Positions 15,714 to 25,664 of a DNA stretch of 40,351 bases are shown here, one piece after another. Under the pieces are notes generated by a model, which searched no databases, had not been told where the DNA came from, and saw nothing but the letters and a program-made list of their open reading frames with translations. Origin of the DNA: Deltaproteobacteria bacterium (GTDB lineage: Bacteria; Myxococcota_A; UBA9042; PHBI01; JACKFB01); NCBI GenBank assembly GCA_020632695.1, contig JACKFB010000029.1:1-40351 (forward strand). The letters are read 5' to 3'. The stretch's first letter is position 1. Each line of letters opens with the position of its first letter. A program made the position numbers and the translations under genes.

Positions 15714-18434
15714 TCAGGGCAGCGTCGGAGGGAGCTCGACGGGTCCTGGCGGTGTGAAGCCGCCGCCATCCGCGTCCAGATAGATCGGGTTGGTCACGGC
15801 GAAGGTGAAGCCGTCGAACACCGGCGCGCCCATCGCCGGCCCGCGGGCGACGACCACCACCCACGCGTCCTCGGGCGCCGGAACGGTGAAGGTGTCGTCG
15901 AACCACAGGGTGCCGCCCTCGGGAGGCGCGGTGGCGTCGCGTGACTCGACGAGGAGGCCGTTGACGTAGAGCTCGACCGTGCTGAGCGCCAGCCACGGCG
16001 GCGCCTCGGCCTGGACGGAGATGCTGACGGGGCCACCGGAGGCGTCGACCAGCTCGGTGTGGCCCATCCGGCGGACGCCGTTGGCGAGCACGTGCAGGAA
16101 GGCGCCGCGCGAGATGATGGCGTGCTGGGCGCGGATCGCCTCGGTGACCATGGCGTCGGTGACCTGGCTGGGGTCGTCGGTGCCGAGCCGCAGGTAGGTG
16201 CGCGGCCAGCCCGCGTCGTCGCCGACGTCGTGGGAGTCGGAGTTGCCAACGGCGGTCACGTGGTCGCCGCGGTTGAGCATCGCGAACCAGTCGGCCAGCA
16301 CCGGCACGCCGTCGCTCGAGTCGGCGCGCCACACCGCCCACCCCGCGCCGTCGTAGGACGCCGCGTTGCCCAGCTCGGCGTTGACCTCGATGGCGTCGAA
16401 GTCCTGGGCCACGACGCCCTTCGTGGCCAGGCCGGTCCAGGGATCGACGCGCAGGGACACGAAGTAGCCCTTCAGCGGGTCGCTGCGGGGGTGGTTGATC
16501 TGGATGGTGAGCTCCCCCGGGAGGGCGCGCAGGGCAGCGAAGAGCTGCTGGATGGTGCGGCCGGCCCAGAGCTGCGCGCCGATGAGGGCGTCGGGCGCTG
16601 CCGGGTCCGTCGGCAGCGGGTAGGCGTTGAAGTGGCCGACGCCGTTCACGCTGATCTCGTTGCCCACCACCGAGTGGAAGGCCGGCTCGGAGCCCAGCGC
16701 GGCGACGACCGGTCGCATGTCGACGACGTTGTCGTGGTCGGTGGTGGCCGCGCACTCGAGGCCGGCGCCGAGGTTCTCGCGCAGCTTGTCCTCGAGAGTG
16801 GCGTTGGCGTCCAGGCTGCCGATGGTGTGCTGGTGGAAGTCGCAGCCGATGAAGTCGGCGGTGTCGATGACGCGCGCGAGGTGGCCCGCGAGGACGGCGC
16901 CGTCGGTGGCCTCCCAGTCGGGGATCACTTCGCGCTGATACTCGGCGCCGTGGGAGACGACCACGCGGTAGTGGCCTGGCGGCACGACGAAGCTGTCGAC
17001 GTCGGGGCCGGCGAAGGTGATGTGGGCCTGTCCGGCGATGACGCGCTCGCCGAGGCGCGGGTCGGGGACCTGGGTGTCGCCGAGGGCCTGGAGGCTGACC
17101 TTGACCGGCGCGGTTTCCCCGCGCGAGGGCACCGGGCCGTCGACCGTGTAGCGGACGTCGACGCGGGCGTGGGCGCCGATGGTGAGGGCCAGCTCCTGCT
17201 GGCTGCCCGCGGTGACGTTGGCGCTGACGGGCGCGCTGCGGAGGCGGCCCTCGCCCGACGCGATGAGCTGCCAGGCACCCGGCTCCACGCGCATCCGGAA
17301 CGCGCCCGCGGCGTCGGTGCGCGCCTGGTTGCCCGCGTGGCCGGGCGGGCCGCCGGCGTCCGGGACGCGCAGGGCGGTCACGAAGACGCCCGCGAGCGGC
17401 GCGCCGGTGGAGTCGGTGACCGTGCCGGTGAGCAGCCCGGTCGGGCGCGCCATCGCCTCGAGGGCCACGTCGATGACGCTCGAGGGCGAGCCGTCGCCGA
17501 CGATGAAGAAGCGCTCGGACACCGCCTCGCCGCCGGCCGGCACGTCCAGACCGAAGTCGAGGAAGGCGCCCGTCCCCGAGCCGTCGGTGAAGGGCACCGT
17601 CAGCGCGCCCTCGACCCGCCCGTAGGCGTACGAGGTATCCTGGCCGCGGCTGGCCACCATCGAGGGGTTCCCGGCGTTCTCGGGCGAGCCGAAGCCCCCC
17701 TCGGGCGTGAAGAGCTGGAGCTGCTTGCCGAAACCCAGGAAGTCGCCCACCGAGACCTGGGCCGCGCTGCCGTCGACGGTCCGGATGTGGGTGCGGAGGA
17801 TCAGCAGGGTGGTGTCGGGGCGCAGCACATAGTCGAGGTCGACGTTGAAGGCGGTGTCGTCGGCGAAGTCGTCGAGAAATCCCAGGATGCCCGACTTCTC
17901 GAGGGTGCCGCTGACCCGGAGGACCGCCTGCTCGCCCGAGGCGCCGTCGTCGAGGACGGCGACCGAGGTGGGGCGGAGTACCCGGAAGTCCACCAGGGCG
18001 AACATCTCGCGGTAGCTGTCGCGGCCGGGCTCGCCGTCAGGGCGCGCGAGGTCGGCGTCGATGAGGTTGCCGCCGAAGAGCTGCAGCCCGACAGCGGCGC
18101 CCTTGTCCTGGATGATGAAGCGAGCGCGCTCGTTGCCGATGACCCAGGAGCTGCCGACGCGGGCGTAGGCTCCCGGGCCGCCGATCAGGTCGCTCGGGTC
18201 TTCGACGCGGCGCGCCCAGACCGTGCTCGGTGGGGTCACGGTGTCGGGGCCGACCTCGGAGTCGGTGTCCGGCGCGACGTCCGCAGCGTCTGCCGCGTCC
18301 GGGGCGGCGGCGTCGCTGTCGAGCGGCACGTCGGACCGGGTGTCGCTCGTCGTCCCACCGTCCGAGCCGCCACAAGCGGCACTCGCGATCACCAGACACG
18401 CGGTCAGGCAGATCGCCCAGCTCCGAGACGCCAT
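15714..18434 (-). CDS. PHP-domain (CehA/McbA-like) metallohydrolase lipoprotein
   Basis: The 906-aa product begins with a lipoprotein signal (WAICLTACLVIASAAC, Cys21), followed by a Ser/Asp/Ala-rich spacer to about 60. A beta-rich N-terminal region spans about 65-320. At about 330-400 lies a carboxypeptidase-regulatory-like domain (GTVTDSTGAPLAGVFVTALR). The catalytic part begins near 525: GCDFHQHTIGS supplies the HxH metal ligands, and AATTDHDNVVD and GNEISV follow as in PHP phosphoesterases. Later NHPRSDPLKG, EVNAELG and GNSDSHD complete the metal site. CehA/McbA-group proteins hydrolyse phosphoesters or carbamates; the substrate here is unknown. The product is probably anchored in the outer membrane or periplasm. 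Confidence 0.88.
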   Translation of the reverse strand: MASRSWAICLTACLVIASAACGGSDGGTTSDTRSDVPLDSDAAAPDAADAADVAPDTDSEVGPDTVTPPSTVWARRVEDPSDLIGGPGAYARVGSSWVIGNERARFIIQDKGAAVGLQLFGGNLIDADLARPDGEPGRDSYREMFALVDFRVLRPTSVAVLDDGASGEQAVLRVSGTLEKSGILGFLDDFADDTAFNVDLDYVLRPDTTLLILRTHIRTVDGSAAQVSVGDFLGFGKQLQLFTPEGGFGSPENAGNPSMVASRGQDTSYAYGRVEGALTVPFTDGSGTGAFLDFGLDVPAGGEAVSERFFIVGDGSPSSVIDVALEAMARPTGLLTGTVTDSTGAPLAGVFVTALRVPDAGGPPGHAGNQARTDAAGAFRMRVEPGAWQLIASGEGRLRSAPVSANVTAGSQQELALTIGAHARVDVRYTVDGPVPSRGETAPVKVSLQALGDTQVPDPRLGERVIAGQAHITFAGPDVDSFVVPPGHYRVVVSHGAEYQREVIPDWEATDGAVLAGHLARVIDTADFIGCDFHQHTIGSLDANATLEDKLRENLGAGLECAATTDHDNVVDMRPVVAALGSEPAFHSVVGNEISVNGVGHFNAYPLPTDPAAPDALIGAQLWAGRTIQQLFAALRALPGELTIQINHPRSDPLKGYFVSLRVDPWTGLATKGVVAQDFDAIEVNAELGNAASYDGAGWAVWRADSSDGVPVLADWFAMLNRGDHVTAVGNSDSHDVGDDAGWPRTYLRLGTDDPSQVTDAMVTEAIRAQHAIISRGAFLHVLANGVRRMGHTELVDASGGPVSISVQAEAPPWLALSTVELYVNGLLVESRDATAPPEGGTLWFDDTFTVPAPEDAWVVVVARGPAMGAPVFDGFTFAVTNPIYLDADGGGFTPPGPVELPPTLP

Positions 18435-18584
18435 CGCTGCTCCTCGCTGAGGCGGCGGCGCAGGCGCAGACGGACGCCCGCGGGCCGGACCTCGAACGCG
18501 CCGAGCTTGCCTGCCCGGGGCGAACGAAGCAACGAGCCAGCCGGCCGAGGCGTCGATCGCCCGCCCGCCGCCGCTCTCACGCGA

Positions 18585-18896
18585 TCAGCGCAGCCGACGG
18601 AAGCAGACGGCGGTGATCTTCTCGCCTTCCTTGCCCTGGATGACCTGCACCAGCTCCCACCCCTCGGCGCCGTAGCGCATGATGGCCTGGTTCCACCCAT
18701 CGCTCTTGTAGAGGTCGTTGTTGACCCAGTCCTGGTCGACGCCGCCCTTGTCCTTGTCCAGGCACATGCCCTCCCAGACGCGAGCTGGCGGCGCCGCTCC
18801 TTCGTGGGCGAAGGCCGCGGGGCCGGGCGCGCTGGACGCGACGACGCCGAGGAGAAAGGCCACTGCCAGCGAGAGCCCGATGATCGCTGCACGCAT
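18585..18896 (-). CDS. Small exported protein with DUF4177-like domain
   Basis: ATG 18896 has GGAGG about 7 nt upstream. The 103-aa product has a clear signal peptide (IIGLSLAVAFLLGVVASS, cleavage near AAFAHEG). The mature domain contains WNQAIMRYGAEGWELVQVI and ends ITAVCFRRLR. The 'lgaEGWELV' turn followed by a strand is the hallmark of DUF4177-type small beta-alpha proteins, although those are often cytoplasmic. The two Cys could form a disulphide. It stands alone, about 150 bp upstream of the PHP gene on the same strand. Confidence 0.75.
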   Translation of the reverse strand: MRAAIIGLSLAVAFLLGVVASSAPGPAAFAHEGAAPPARVWEGMCLDKDKGGVDQDWVNNDLYKSDGWNQAIMRYGAEGWELVQVIQGKEGEKITAVCFRRLR

Positions 18897-18916
18897 CCCG
18901 ATACCTCCTTCGGTCC

Positions 18917-18944
18917 GAGCAATTGCTCATGGTGATGCGTCACC
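18917..18944. promoter_or_regulatory. Two palindromes upstream of the small exported protein gene
   Basis: GAGCAATTGCTC (18917-18928) is a perfect 12-bp palindrome 20 bp upstream of the ATG. GGTGA-TGCG-TCACC (18931-18944) follows 2 bp away. The position suits an operator over the promoter, or a 5'-leader hairpin pair. No regulator family is matched. Confidence 0.5.
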
Positions 18945-19169
18945 GTCGCAGCTGGCGACCGTGGTCGTCAAACGCCGGCGAGGTCGATGACGCGACAGTG
19001 GCTGCCAGCCCCGATCCCGAGGCGCCGGCAGCGGCGAGCGAGCGGCCCGCTGGTGGTGGCGAGGCCGAAGGGCGCACCGAGACGGGCTCCAGGCCCGTCG
19101 CAGGGGCCGCCCGAGGTCGCGACGCCGCCAGCGGGCCGCGCAGCCGCCGCTGACGGCGCCTCGGCCGCG

Positions 19170-22100
19170 TCAGGGCCAGTCGACCACCGCCGTCGGCGTC
19201 GGCACGTCGGCGCCGCTGGTGCCGAGGCCGAGCTGCCCCTTGTCGTTGCGGCCCCAGCAGTAGAGCGTGCCCGAGGCGATGGCGCAGGTGTGCGCCTCGC
19301 CCAGCGTGAAGTCCGTCACCCCGGCGAGGCCGGCGACGGTGGTCGGACCGCTCACGGTGGCGGTGTCGCCGGTGCCGATCTGGCCGTCGAAGTTGGCGCC
19401 CCAGCAGGCCAGGGTCTGGTCGGTCTGGATGACGCAGGTGTGCTGGTGGCCCGCGGCCACCCTCGCGACGCCGCTGAAGCTCGGCACCGCCCGCGGGACG
19501 TGCGCCGCGAGCCCGGGGCCGCCGCCCAGCTTGCCCTCGCCGTTGTCGCCCCAGCAGGCCAGCGTCCCGTCAGGCCGCAGCGCGCACGCGTGGCCGAGAC
19601 CCAGCGCCATCGCGGTGGCCTGCCACAGCTTCGCCGAGCCGGGCGCAACGGCGGCGGGCCAGATGCGGTCGTCGTCCGTGCCGTCGCCGAGCTGCCACGA
19701 GACGTTGTCGCCCCAGCAGCGCAGCGAGCCGCCGCTGAGCACCGCGCACGACGCCGAGTCGCCGGTCACCACCTGCACGGCGGGCGCATCCAGCGGCACG
19801 GCGAAGGGCTCGAGCACATCGGCCGTGGGCGGGCCGTTGCCGACCTGGTGGCCGAAGTCGCGGCCCCAGCAGTGCACCTGTCCGCCGCTGGAGAGCGCGC
19901 AGGTGTGATAGCTGCCCACCGAGACGTCGATGGCCTCCGCGAGGCCCGCCGCCTCGACCAGATCGGGGCCGGTGACCTTGCCGCCGTTTCCGAGCTGGCC
20001 GTCGTCGTTGAGCCCCCAGCACACCACCCGGCCCTGGTCGGTGACCGCGCAGGTGTGGCGCTCGAAGCTGTCGATGTCGACGAAGGGGGCCAGGCTCGGC
20101 ACCTCGACGGGGCTCGACGACCCGGCGATGTCCGGCACGCCGAGCTGCCCCTTGGTGTTGTCGCCGAAGCAGGCCGCCGAGCCGTCGGCGCGCACCGCGC
20201 AGGTGTGGCTGGCTCCCGCCGCGAGCCGCGTGCGCAGGTCGGGCCCCGCGCCGCACACCCCCGACGCGCAGGCGCCGAACGGTGCGCAGGGCAGCCCGTC
20301 GGTGTCGGGGCCGACCTCGCAGGCCAGGGTGGCCGCGCACGCGTCCGTCGTGCAGGGATCCTCGTCGTCGCAGACCCCGCAGGCCCCGAAGGGCGCCAGC
20401 CCGATGATCGGCGCCGGCGCGAGGTGCCCGTCGGTGGTGCCATCGCCGAGCTGCCCCTCCGAGCCGCCCCCCCAGCAGACGATCTCGCCGCCGCTGCGGC
20501 GCGCGCAGGTGGAGTCGAGCCCCCCCGCGACGTCGGTGACCCCGGTCAGCCCGGGGACGGCGACCGGCGTGGTCTGCTTGACCGTGTCGCCGTTGCCGAC
20601 CTGGCCTTCGGCGTTGGTCCCCCAGCAGGCGAGCGTCCCGCCGGTCTTCAGCGCGCACACGTGCCGGCGCCCGGCGGCCAGCGCCTCCACGCCGCTGATG
20701 GTCACCGTGGCCGGCGTCTTCTTCGACCCGGCGTTCCCCAGGCCCAGCGCTCCCGACGCCTCCTCGCCCCAGCACGCCACGCCACCCTCGAGCGTCAGCG
20801 CGCAGGTGTGCGACACGCCGACGACCACCGCCCGCGCGAGCACCAGCCCCGCCTTGCCGGGCGCCACGTCCACCGGCTGCGTCCCGTCGTTGGCGAGCCC
20901 GTTGCCCAGGCTCCAGCCCGACCCGTCGCCCCAGCACACCAGGCGGCCCCCCGCGCGGATGGCGCAGCTGTGGTCCTCGCCGACCGCCAGCGCGACCGCG
21001 TCCACTAGCCCCACCACGGGCGTCGGCGCCAGCGCCGTGCCGCCGACCGAGCCGCCCTTGCCGAGCTGCCCGTTGACGTTCCAGCCCCAGCAATAGACGC
21101 GCCCCTCGGAGGTGAGGCCGCAGGCGTGGTGGTCGCCCATGCGGACATCGGCGAACTCCAGGCCGCCGATGATCTCCGAGGGCGCCCAACGGTCCACGCC
21201 GGTCCCGTCGCCGAGCTCGCCGCTGGACCCGTTGCCCCAACACGCCGCGCTGCCGTCGTCGCGCACCGCGCAGGACTGGTCCTCGCGCGCGGTGACGCCG
21301 ACGACCCCCTGGAGGCCGGGTACGTCCCGCGGGAAGGTGCGCAGCACGGTCTGCGTCTCGCCGAGGCCGAGCTGGCCCTGGTCGTTGGCGCCCCAGGCGA
21401 CCACGCTGCCGTCGTCGCGGGCAAACACCGCGTGGTCGTTGCCGACGGCCAGCCGCGCCGTGACGGCCATCGGCTCCGTGCAGGCGGTCGCGGAGCAGGC
21501 GAATCCGATGGCGCAGGGCGTGCCGTCGGGCAACCCGACCGGCTGGCACCCCTCCGGAGTGCAGTAGTCGGTCGTGCACGGGTTGCCGTCGTCACAGGCG
21601 CCGCACACCGCGTGGTCGGCCAGCTCGACGACCGCCACCGGCAGCGCGGTGTCCTCGGTGGTGCCGTCGCCGAGCTGTCCATAGAAGTCGTTGCCCCAGC
21701 AGTCGATGCGCTCGTCGCTTCCGAGCGCGCAGGCGAAGTCCGGGCCGGCGGCGACCTCGACCTTCCCGCCGAGCCCCGCCACGGTGACCGGCGAGGTGGA
21801 CTTGACCTCGCCGCCATCGCCGAGCTGCCCGCTGGTCCCCTGCCCCCAGCACACCACGGCGCCGGTCTGGCGCACCGCGCAGGCGAAGTCGTCGCCAGCC
21901 GCCACCTGGACGGCGTCGCTGAGGTTCTTCACGGCCACCGGTACCGCCCCGCTGCCCACGCCGGCGCTTCCGAGCTGCCCGGACCCGTTGCTGCCCCAGC
22001 ACTGCACGCCCCCCGATGCGACGGCGCAGGTGTGCGAGAGCCCGGCGGCGATGGAGGTGACGCCCGACAGACCGGCGACGGCGGTGGGCTCGTCGATGGT

Positions 22101-24299
22101 CGAGGGGCTGGCCTGGCCCGCCTGCCCCGAGGGGTTGTCGCCCCAGCAGGAGACGACGCCGCCCTCGCGCAAGGCGCAGCTGTGCTGGAAGCCCGACGCG
22201 AGCTGCAGCGCGTCGTCGACGACCAGGGCCTTGTGCGGGAAGAGGCTCTGGCTCACGGCCGGGTCGCCGAGCTGCTTCTGGAGGTTGGGGCCCCAACAGT
22301 AGACGTGCTGGTCGGCGCTGATGGCGCAGGCGTGGCGGCCGCCGACGGCGAGCGCTGCGGCCTGGCTGAGCCCCAGCACGCGGTCGGGAGTGGCCGTCTT
22401 GTCGGTGGTGCCCACGCCGAGCTGGCCCGAGCTGTTCCAGCCCCAGCACCACAAGGTGGCGTCCTCGAGGAGCGCGCAGCTCGTGTCGCGGCCCGCCGAT
22501 ACGCTCACGGCGGGCGCGGGCAGGGCGATGACGTCGACGGGGATGGTCTGGTTGGGGGTCTCGCGGCCGATGCCGAGCTGGCCGCGGTCGTTGCGCCCCC
22601 AACAGGCCACCGAGCCGTCGGCGCGGACGAAGCAGACGTGGTCGGAGCCGACGGCCAGCCGGGAGATCTGGGTGGGGTCGGGCGGGTCGGGCGGCGGCAG
22701 GCACTGGCCGGCCTGGCAGATGAGCCCGTCTCCGCACGGGGTGCCGTCGGGCGCGTCGGAGGAGGCCTCGCAGAGCCCGGCCACGCAGCCGTCACCGGCC
22801 GAGCAGGGGTCGCCGTCGTCGCAGGCGGCGCCGTCGCCGGCGGGGGTGGGCACGCATGCGCCGGTGACGGAATCGCAGGCCACCGACGCCTCGCACGTCG
22901 CGGGCGCGGGGCAGGTCACCGGGGCCCCGGAGACGCAGGCACCGGCGAGGCAGGCGTCGCCCTGGGTGCAGGGATCGCCGTCGCTGCACGCGGCGCCCGG
23001 CGCCTTGGCGGCGTACTTGCAGCTCCCGCTGGCGGGATCGCACACGCCCGCCTCCTCGCAGGCCCCGCCCGGGGCGCAGGTCAGCGGGACGGCGCCGGTG
23101 CACACGCCGGCGAGGCAGGTGTCGACGGTGGTGCAGGGGTTCCCGTCGTCACAGACGAGGCCGTTCGGGCCGGGGGCCGAGCCGCAGCTCCCGGTCGCGG
23201 CGTCGCAGGAGGCGACCCGGCAGGGATCCGCGGGCGTCGGGCACTGGATGGCCGTGCCGGGGAGGATGCCGCAGACCGGCTTGGCGCCGCTCTTGTCGCA
23301 GAAGGGCTTGCCGTCGCACGCGTTCGAGGGCGGCGCGCAGTCGGAGTCCACCGTGCAGGCGCAGGGCGAGGAGGCCACGCAGGCGCCGGCCGAGCAGGTC
23401 CCGAGGGCCGAGCACGGCGAGTCCGGGTCGCACGGGACGCCGTCGACCGGCGTGTGGACGACCACCCCACCGACGCAGGCGTCGTCGGTGCAGGGGTTCT
23501 GATCGTCGACGGCCAGCGGCGTGCCCAGGCAGGTCTCCTGGTCCGCGGGGGTCTTCAGGCAGGTGTCGTTGACCGTGCACGGGTTCCCGTCGCTGCAGGA
23601 GATGCCCTCGACGAAGAGGGTCTGGATGCAGCCGGTCTTCGCCGTGCAGGTCCAGGTCCAGCAGGGGCTCTTGGCGTTCGCCGCCGCGCAGGTCTCGGTC
23701 TGCCCGCTGGCGACGCAGTTGCCGGCGCCGTCGCACGCGTCGAGCGAGCACTTGTCGGCGTCGAGGTCGCAGGTGGTGCCCTCGGGGGCCGGGATGGGCA
23801 GGGTGCAGGCGCCCGTGGCGGCCTCGCAGCCCCACTGCGCCACGCAGGGATCGGTGGAGGCGGGACAGACCACGCGGGTCGAGGTCACCGGCTGGCACTT
23901 GCCGGATTGACAGGTCGCCTGGCCGTAGCAGGCGACGTCGCAGGACGTGGCGTCGGGGACGTCCGAGTAGACGCAGCCCACGCCCGCCTGGCAGGTGCCG
24001 GCGCGACAAGGCCCCTCGGCGTCGCAGGGGTCGTTCTCGCCGCCCGCGCATATGCCGGACTGGCAGCGGTCGTCGAGGGTGCACGGGTCGCCGTCGTCAC
24101 AGGGAGAGCCGGCGGGCTGGCCCTCGCACGAAGCCACGAGAGGGACGTCCGCATCCCCCGCAACGTCGAGGCCGCCAGCGTCACCGCCGCCATCAGGCGA
24201 CCCCACCACGTCGCCGCCAGCCCCCGGCGACGAGTCGCCGCACGCCGACGCCGCCAGCACGAGCAACACCGCGCCGACGCGCCCTGCCCGTCTCGTCAT
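19170..24299 (-). CDS. Giant RCC1-repeat lipoprotein: three seven-repeat propellers between Cys-rich modules
   Basis: The start is ATG 24299, inside an ATGA overlap with the preceding frame. It gives MTRRAGRVGAVLLVLAASAC with lipobox Cys20, for 1709 aa. After an acidic Gly-rich spacer come many Cys-rich modules of the CDDGDPCTLDDRCQSGIC type (about 40-510). Then 21 RCC1 repeats (consensus AxGxxHxCAxxxxGxxxCWGxNxxGQLGxG) fall into three groups of seven. The groups are separated by short Cys-rich linkers (CDDGNPCTTDYCTPEGC, CDDEDPCTTDACAATLAC). Seven repeats make one RCC1 beta-propeller, so three closed propellers are predicted. It is likely an outer-membrane adhesin or binding protein; the ligand is unknown. 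Confidence 0.9.
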   Translation of the reverse strand: MTRRAGRVGAVLLVLAASACGDSSPGAGGDVVGSPDGGGDAGGLDVAGDADVPLVASCEGQPAGSPCDDGDPCTLDDRCQSGICAGGENDPCDAEGPCRAGTCQAGVGCVYSDVPDATSCDVACYGQATCQSGKCQPVTSTRVVCPASTDPCVAQWGCEAATGACTLPIPAPEGTTCDLDADKCSLDACDGAGNCVASGQTETCAAANAKSPCWTWTCTAKTGCIQTLFVEGISCSDGNPCTVNDTCLKTPADQETCLGTPLAVDDQNPCTDDACVGGVVVHTPVDGVPCDPDSPCSALGTCSAGACVASSPCACTVDSDCAPPSNACDGKPFCDKSGAKPVCGILPGTAIQCPTPADPCRVASCDAATGSCGSAPGPNGLVCDDGNPCTTVDTCLAGVCTGAVPLTCAPGGACEEAGVCDPASGSCKYAAKAPGAACSDGDPCTQGDACLAGACVSGAPVTCPAPATCEASVACDSVTGACVPTPAGDGAACDDGDPCSAGDGCVAGLCEASSDAPDGTPCGDGLICQAGQCLPPPDPPDPTQISRLAVGSDHVCFVRADGSVACWGRNDRGQLGIGRETPNQTIPVDVIALPAPAVSVSAGRDTSCALLEDATLWCWGWNSSGQLGVGTTDKTATPDRVLGLSQAAALAVGGRHACAISADQHVYCWGPNLQKQLGDPAVSQSLFPHKALVVDDALQLASGFQHSCALREGGVVSCWGDNPSGQAGQASPSTIDEPTAVAGLSGVTSIAAGLSHTCAVASGGVQCWGSNGSGQLGSAGVGSGAVPVAVKNLSDAVQVAAGDDFACAVRQTGAVVCWGQGTSGQLGDGGEVKSTSPVTVAGLGGKVEVAAGPDFACALGSDERIDCWGNDFYGQLGDGTTEDTALPVAVVELADHAVCGACDDGNPCTTDYCTPEGCQPVGLPDGTPCAIGFACSATACTEPMAVTARLAVGNDHAVFARDDGSVVAWGANDQGQLGLGETQTVLRTFPRDVPGLQGVVGVTAREDQSCAVRDDGSAACWGNGSSGELGDGTGVDRWAPSEIIGGLEFADVRMGDHHACGLTSEGRVYCWGWNVNGQLGKGGSVGGTALAPTPVVGLVDAVALAVGEDHSCAIRAGGRLVCWGDGSGWSLGNGLANDGTQPVDVAPGKAGLVLARAVVVGVSHTCALTLEGGVACWGEEASGALGLGNAGSKKTPATVTISGVEALAAGRRHVCALKTGGTLACWGTNAEGQVGNGDTVKQTTPVAVPGLTGVTDVAGGLDSTCARRSGGEIVCWGGGSEGQLGDGTTDGHLAPAPIIGLAPFGACGVCDDEDPCTTDACAATLACEVGPDTDGLPCAPFGACASGVCGAGPDLRTRLAAGASHTCAVRADGSAACFGDNTKGQLGVPDIAGSSSPVEVPSLAPFVDIDSFERHTCAVTDQGRVVCWGLNDDGQLGNGGKVTGPDLVEAAGLAEAIDVSVGSYHTCALSSGGQVHCWGRDFGHQVGNGPPTADVLEPFAVPLDAPAVQVVTGDSASCAVLSGGSLRCWGDNVSWQLGDGTDDDRIWPAAVAPGSAKLWQATAMALGLGHACALRPDGTLACWGDNGEGKLGGGPGLAAHVPRAVPSFSGVARVAAGHQHTCVIQTDQTLACWGANFDGQIGTGDTATVSGPTTVAGLAGVTDFTLGEAHTCAIASGTLYCWGRNDKGQLGLGTSGADVPTPTAVVDWP

Positions 24300-24704
24300 C
24301 TCTCGCCTCCGAGCCCCCAGTGTCCGCCCAGGATACCAGATGGCGCACTCGACGCGAGACCGTCCTCCACCCCAGCCCCGGCGACAGTCCCCGCCGCGGC
24401 CTCGGGCTCGGCGCCGGTCTCGGTCTCGGGCTCGGCGCCGGTCTCGGTCTCGGCCCCGGCCTCGGCGCCGGCCTCGGTCTCGGCCTCGGTCCCGGCCTCG
24501 GTCTCGGTCTCGGTCCCCGGTCTCGGCGTCGGTCTCGGTCTCGGTCTCGGCCCCGGCCCCGGTCTCGGCCCCGGCCCCGGCCTCGGCCCCGGCCCCGGCC
24601 CCGGCCCCGGCCCCGGCCCCAGCCTCGCCCCCGCCGCGCCCCGGCGACCGCGCCCAGAACAACGCCCCGGCGATGACCAGCCCCACGGCCACCGCCCGCC
24701 ACAT
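24296..24704 (-). pseudogene. Frameshifted membrane protein with Ala-Glu/Thr-Glu repeats, upstream of the RCC1 gene
   Basis: ATG 24704 starts MWRAVAVGLVIAGALFWARS, a clean membrane anchor, followed by Gly-Ala-Glu then Thr-Glu repeats. At 24515-24518 the strand has four C where neighbouring hexamers have three. Removing one base switches the Asp-Arg garbage that follows to TETETEAGTEAETEAGAEAG and continues to a stop at 24296, whose TGA overlaps the RCC1 ATG. The restored gene would encode 135 aa. As the sequence stands, the upstream frame instead runs uninterrupted into the RCC1 gene. The cause could be slippage in the tract or a sequencing error. Confidence 0.7.
24395..24645. repeat. GC-rich hexamer tract (GGCCCC/GGTCTC/GGCGCC type)
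   Basis: There are dozens of near-identical hexamers; from about 24540 to 24620 they become almost pure GGCCCC units. It is a coding repeat on the minus strand, with an out-of-register extra C at 24515-24518. It is the same class of repeat as the T-D/T-E stalk of the 610-aa lipoprotein. Confidence 0.85.
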
Positions 24705-24780
24705 CTGCCCCGACCCCGCGCGCACGCCCACCCCGACCTCACCTCGTCCGCGGCCGCGTCGGCCGCGAGCGCTCAGGCGC

Positions 24781-25581
<801 letters not shown>

Positions 25582-25619
25582 GGGCGAAGCCTGCCACGCC
25601 GCCCGGCGCCGCGCCAGCG

Positions 25620-25664
25620 CGGACCGCCCGTCACCGGCGCCGCGCCGCCGCGGACCGCCCGTCA
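25620..25664. repeat. 14-bp direct repeat at the 3' end of the BNR gene
   Basis: CGGACCGCCCGTCA occurs at 25620-25633 and 25651-25664, 31 bp apart. The second copy contains the stop codon of the BNR gene. It is probably a small duplication of the gene end. Confidence 0.7.

Noticed and set aside
16059..18935. Very long plus-strand reading frame (958 codons) opposite the PHP lipoprotein gene
   Set aside because: It is an antisense shadow caused by high GC content. The minus strand has a signal peptide and PHP motifs; the plus frame is Arg/Gly/Val-rich with no motif.
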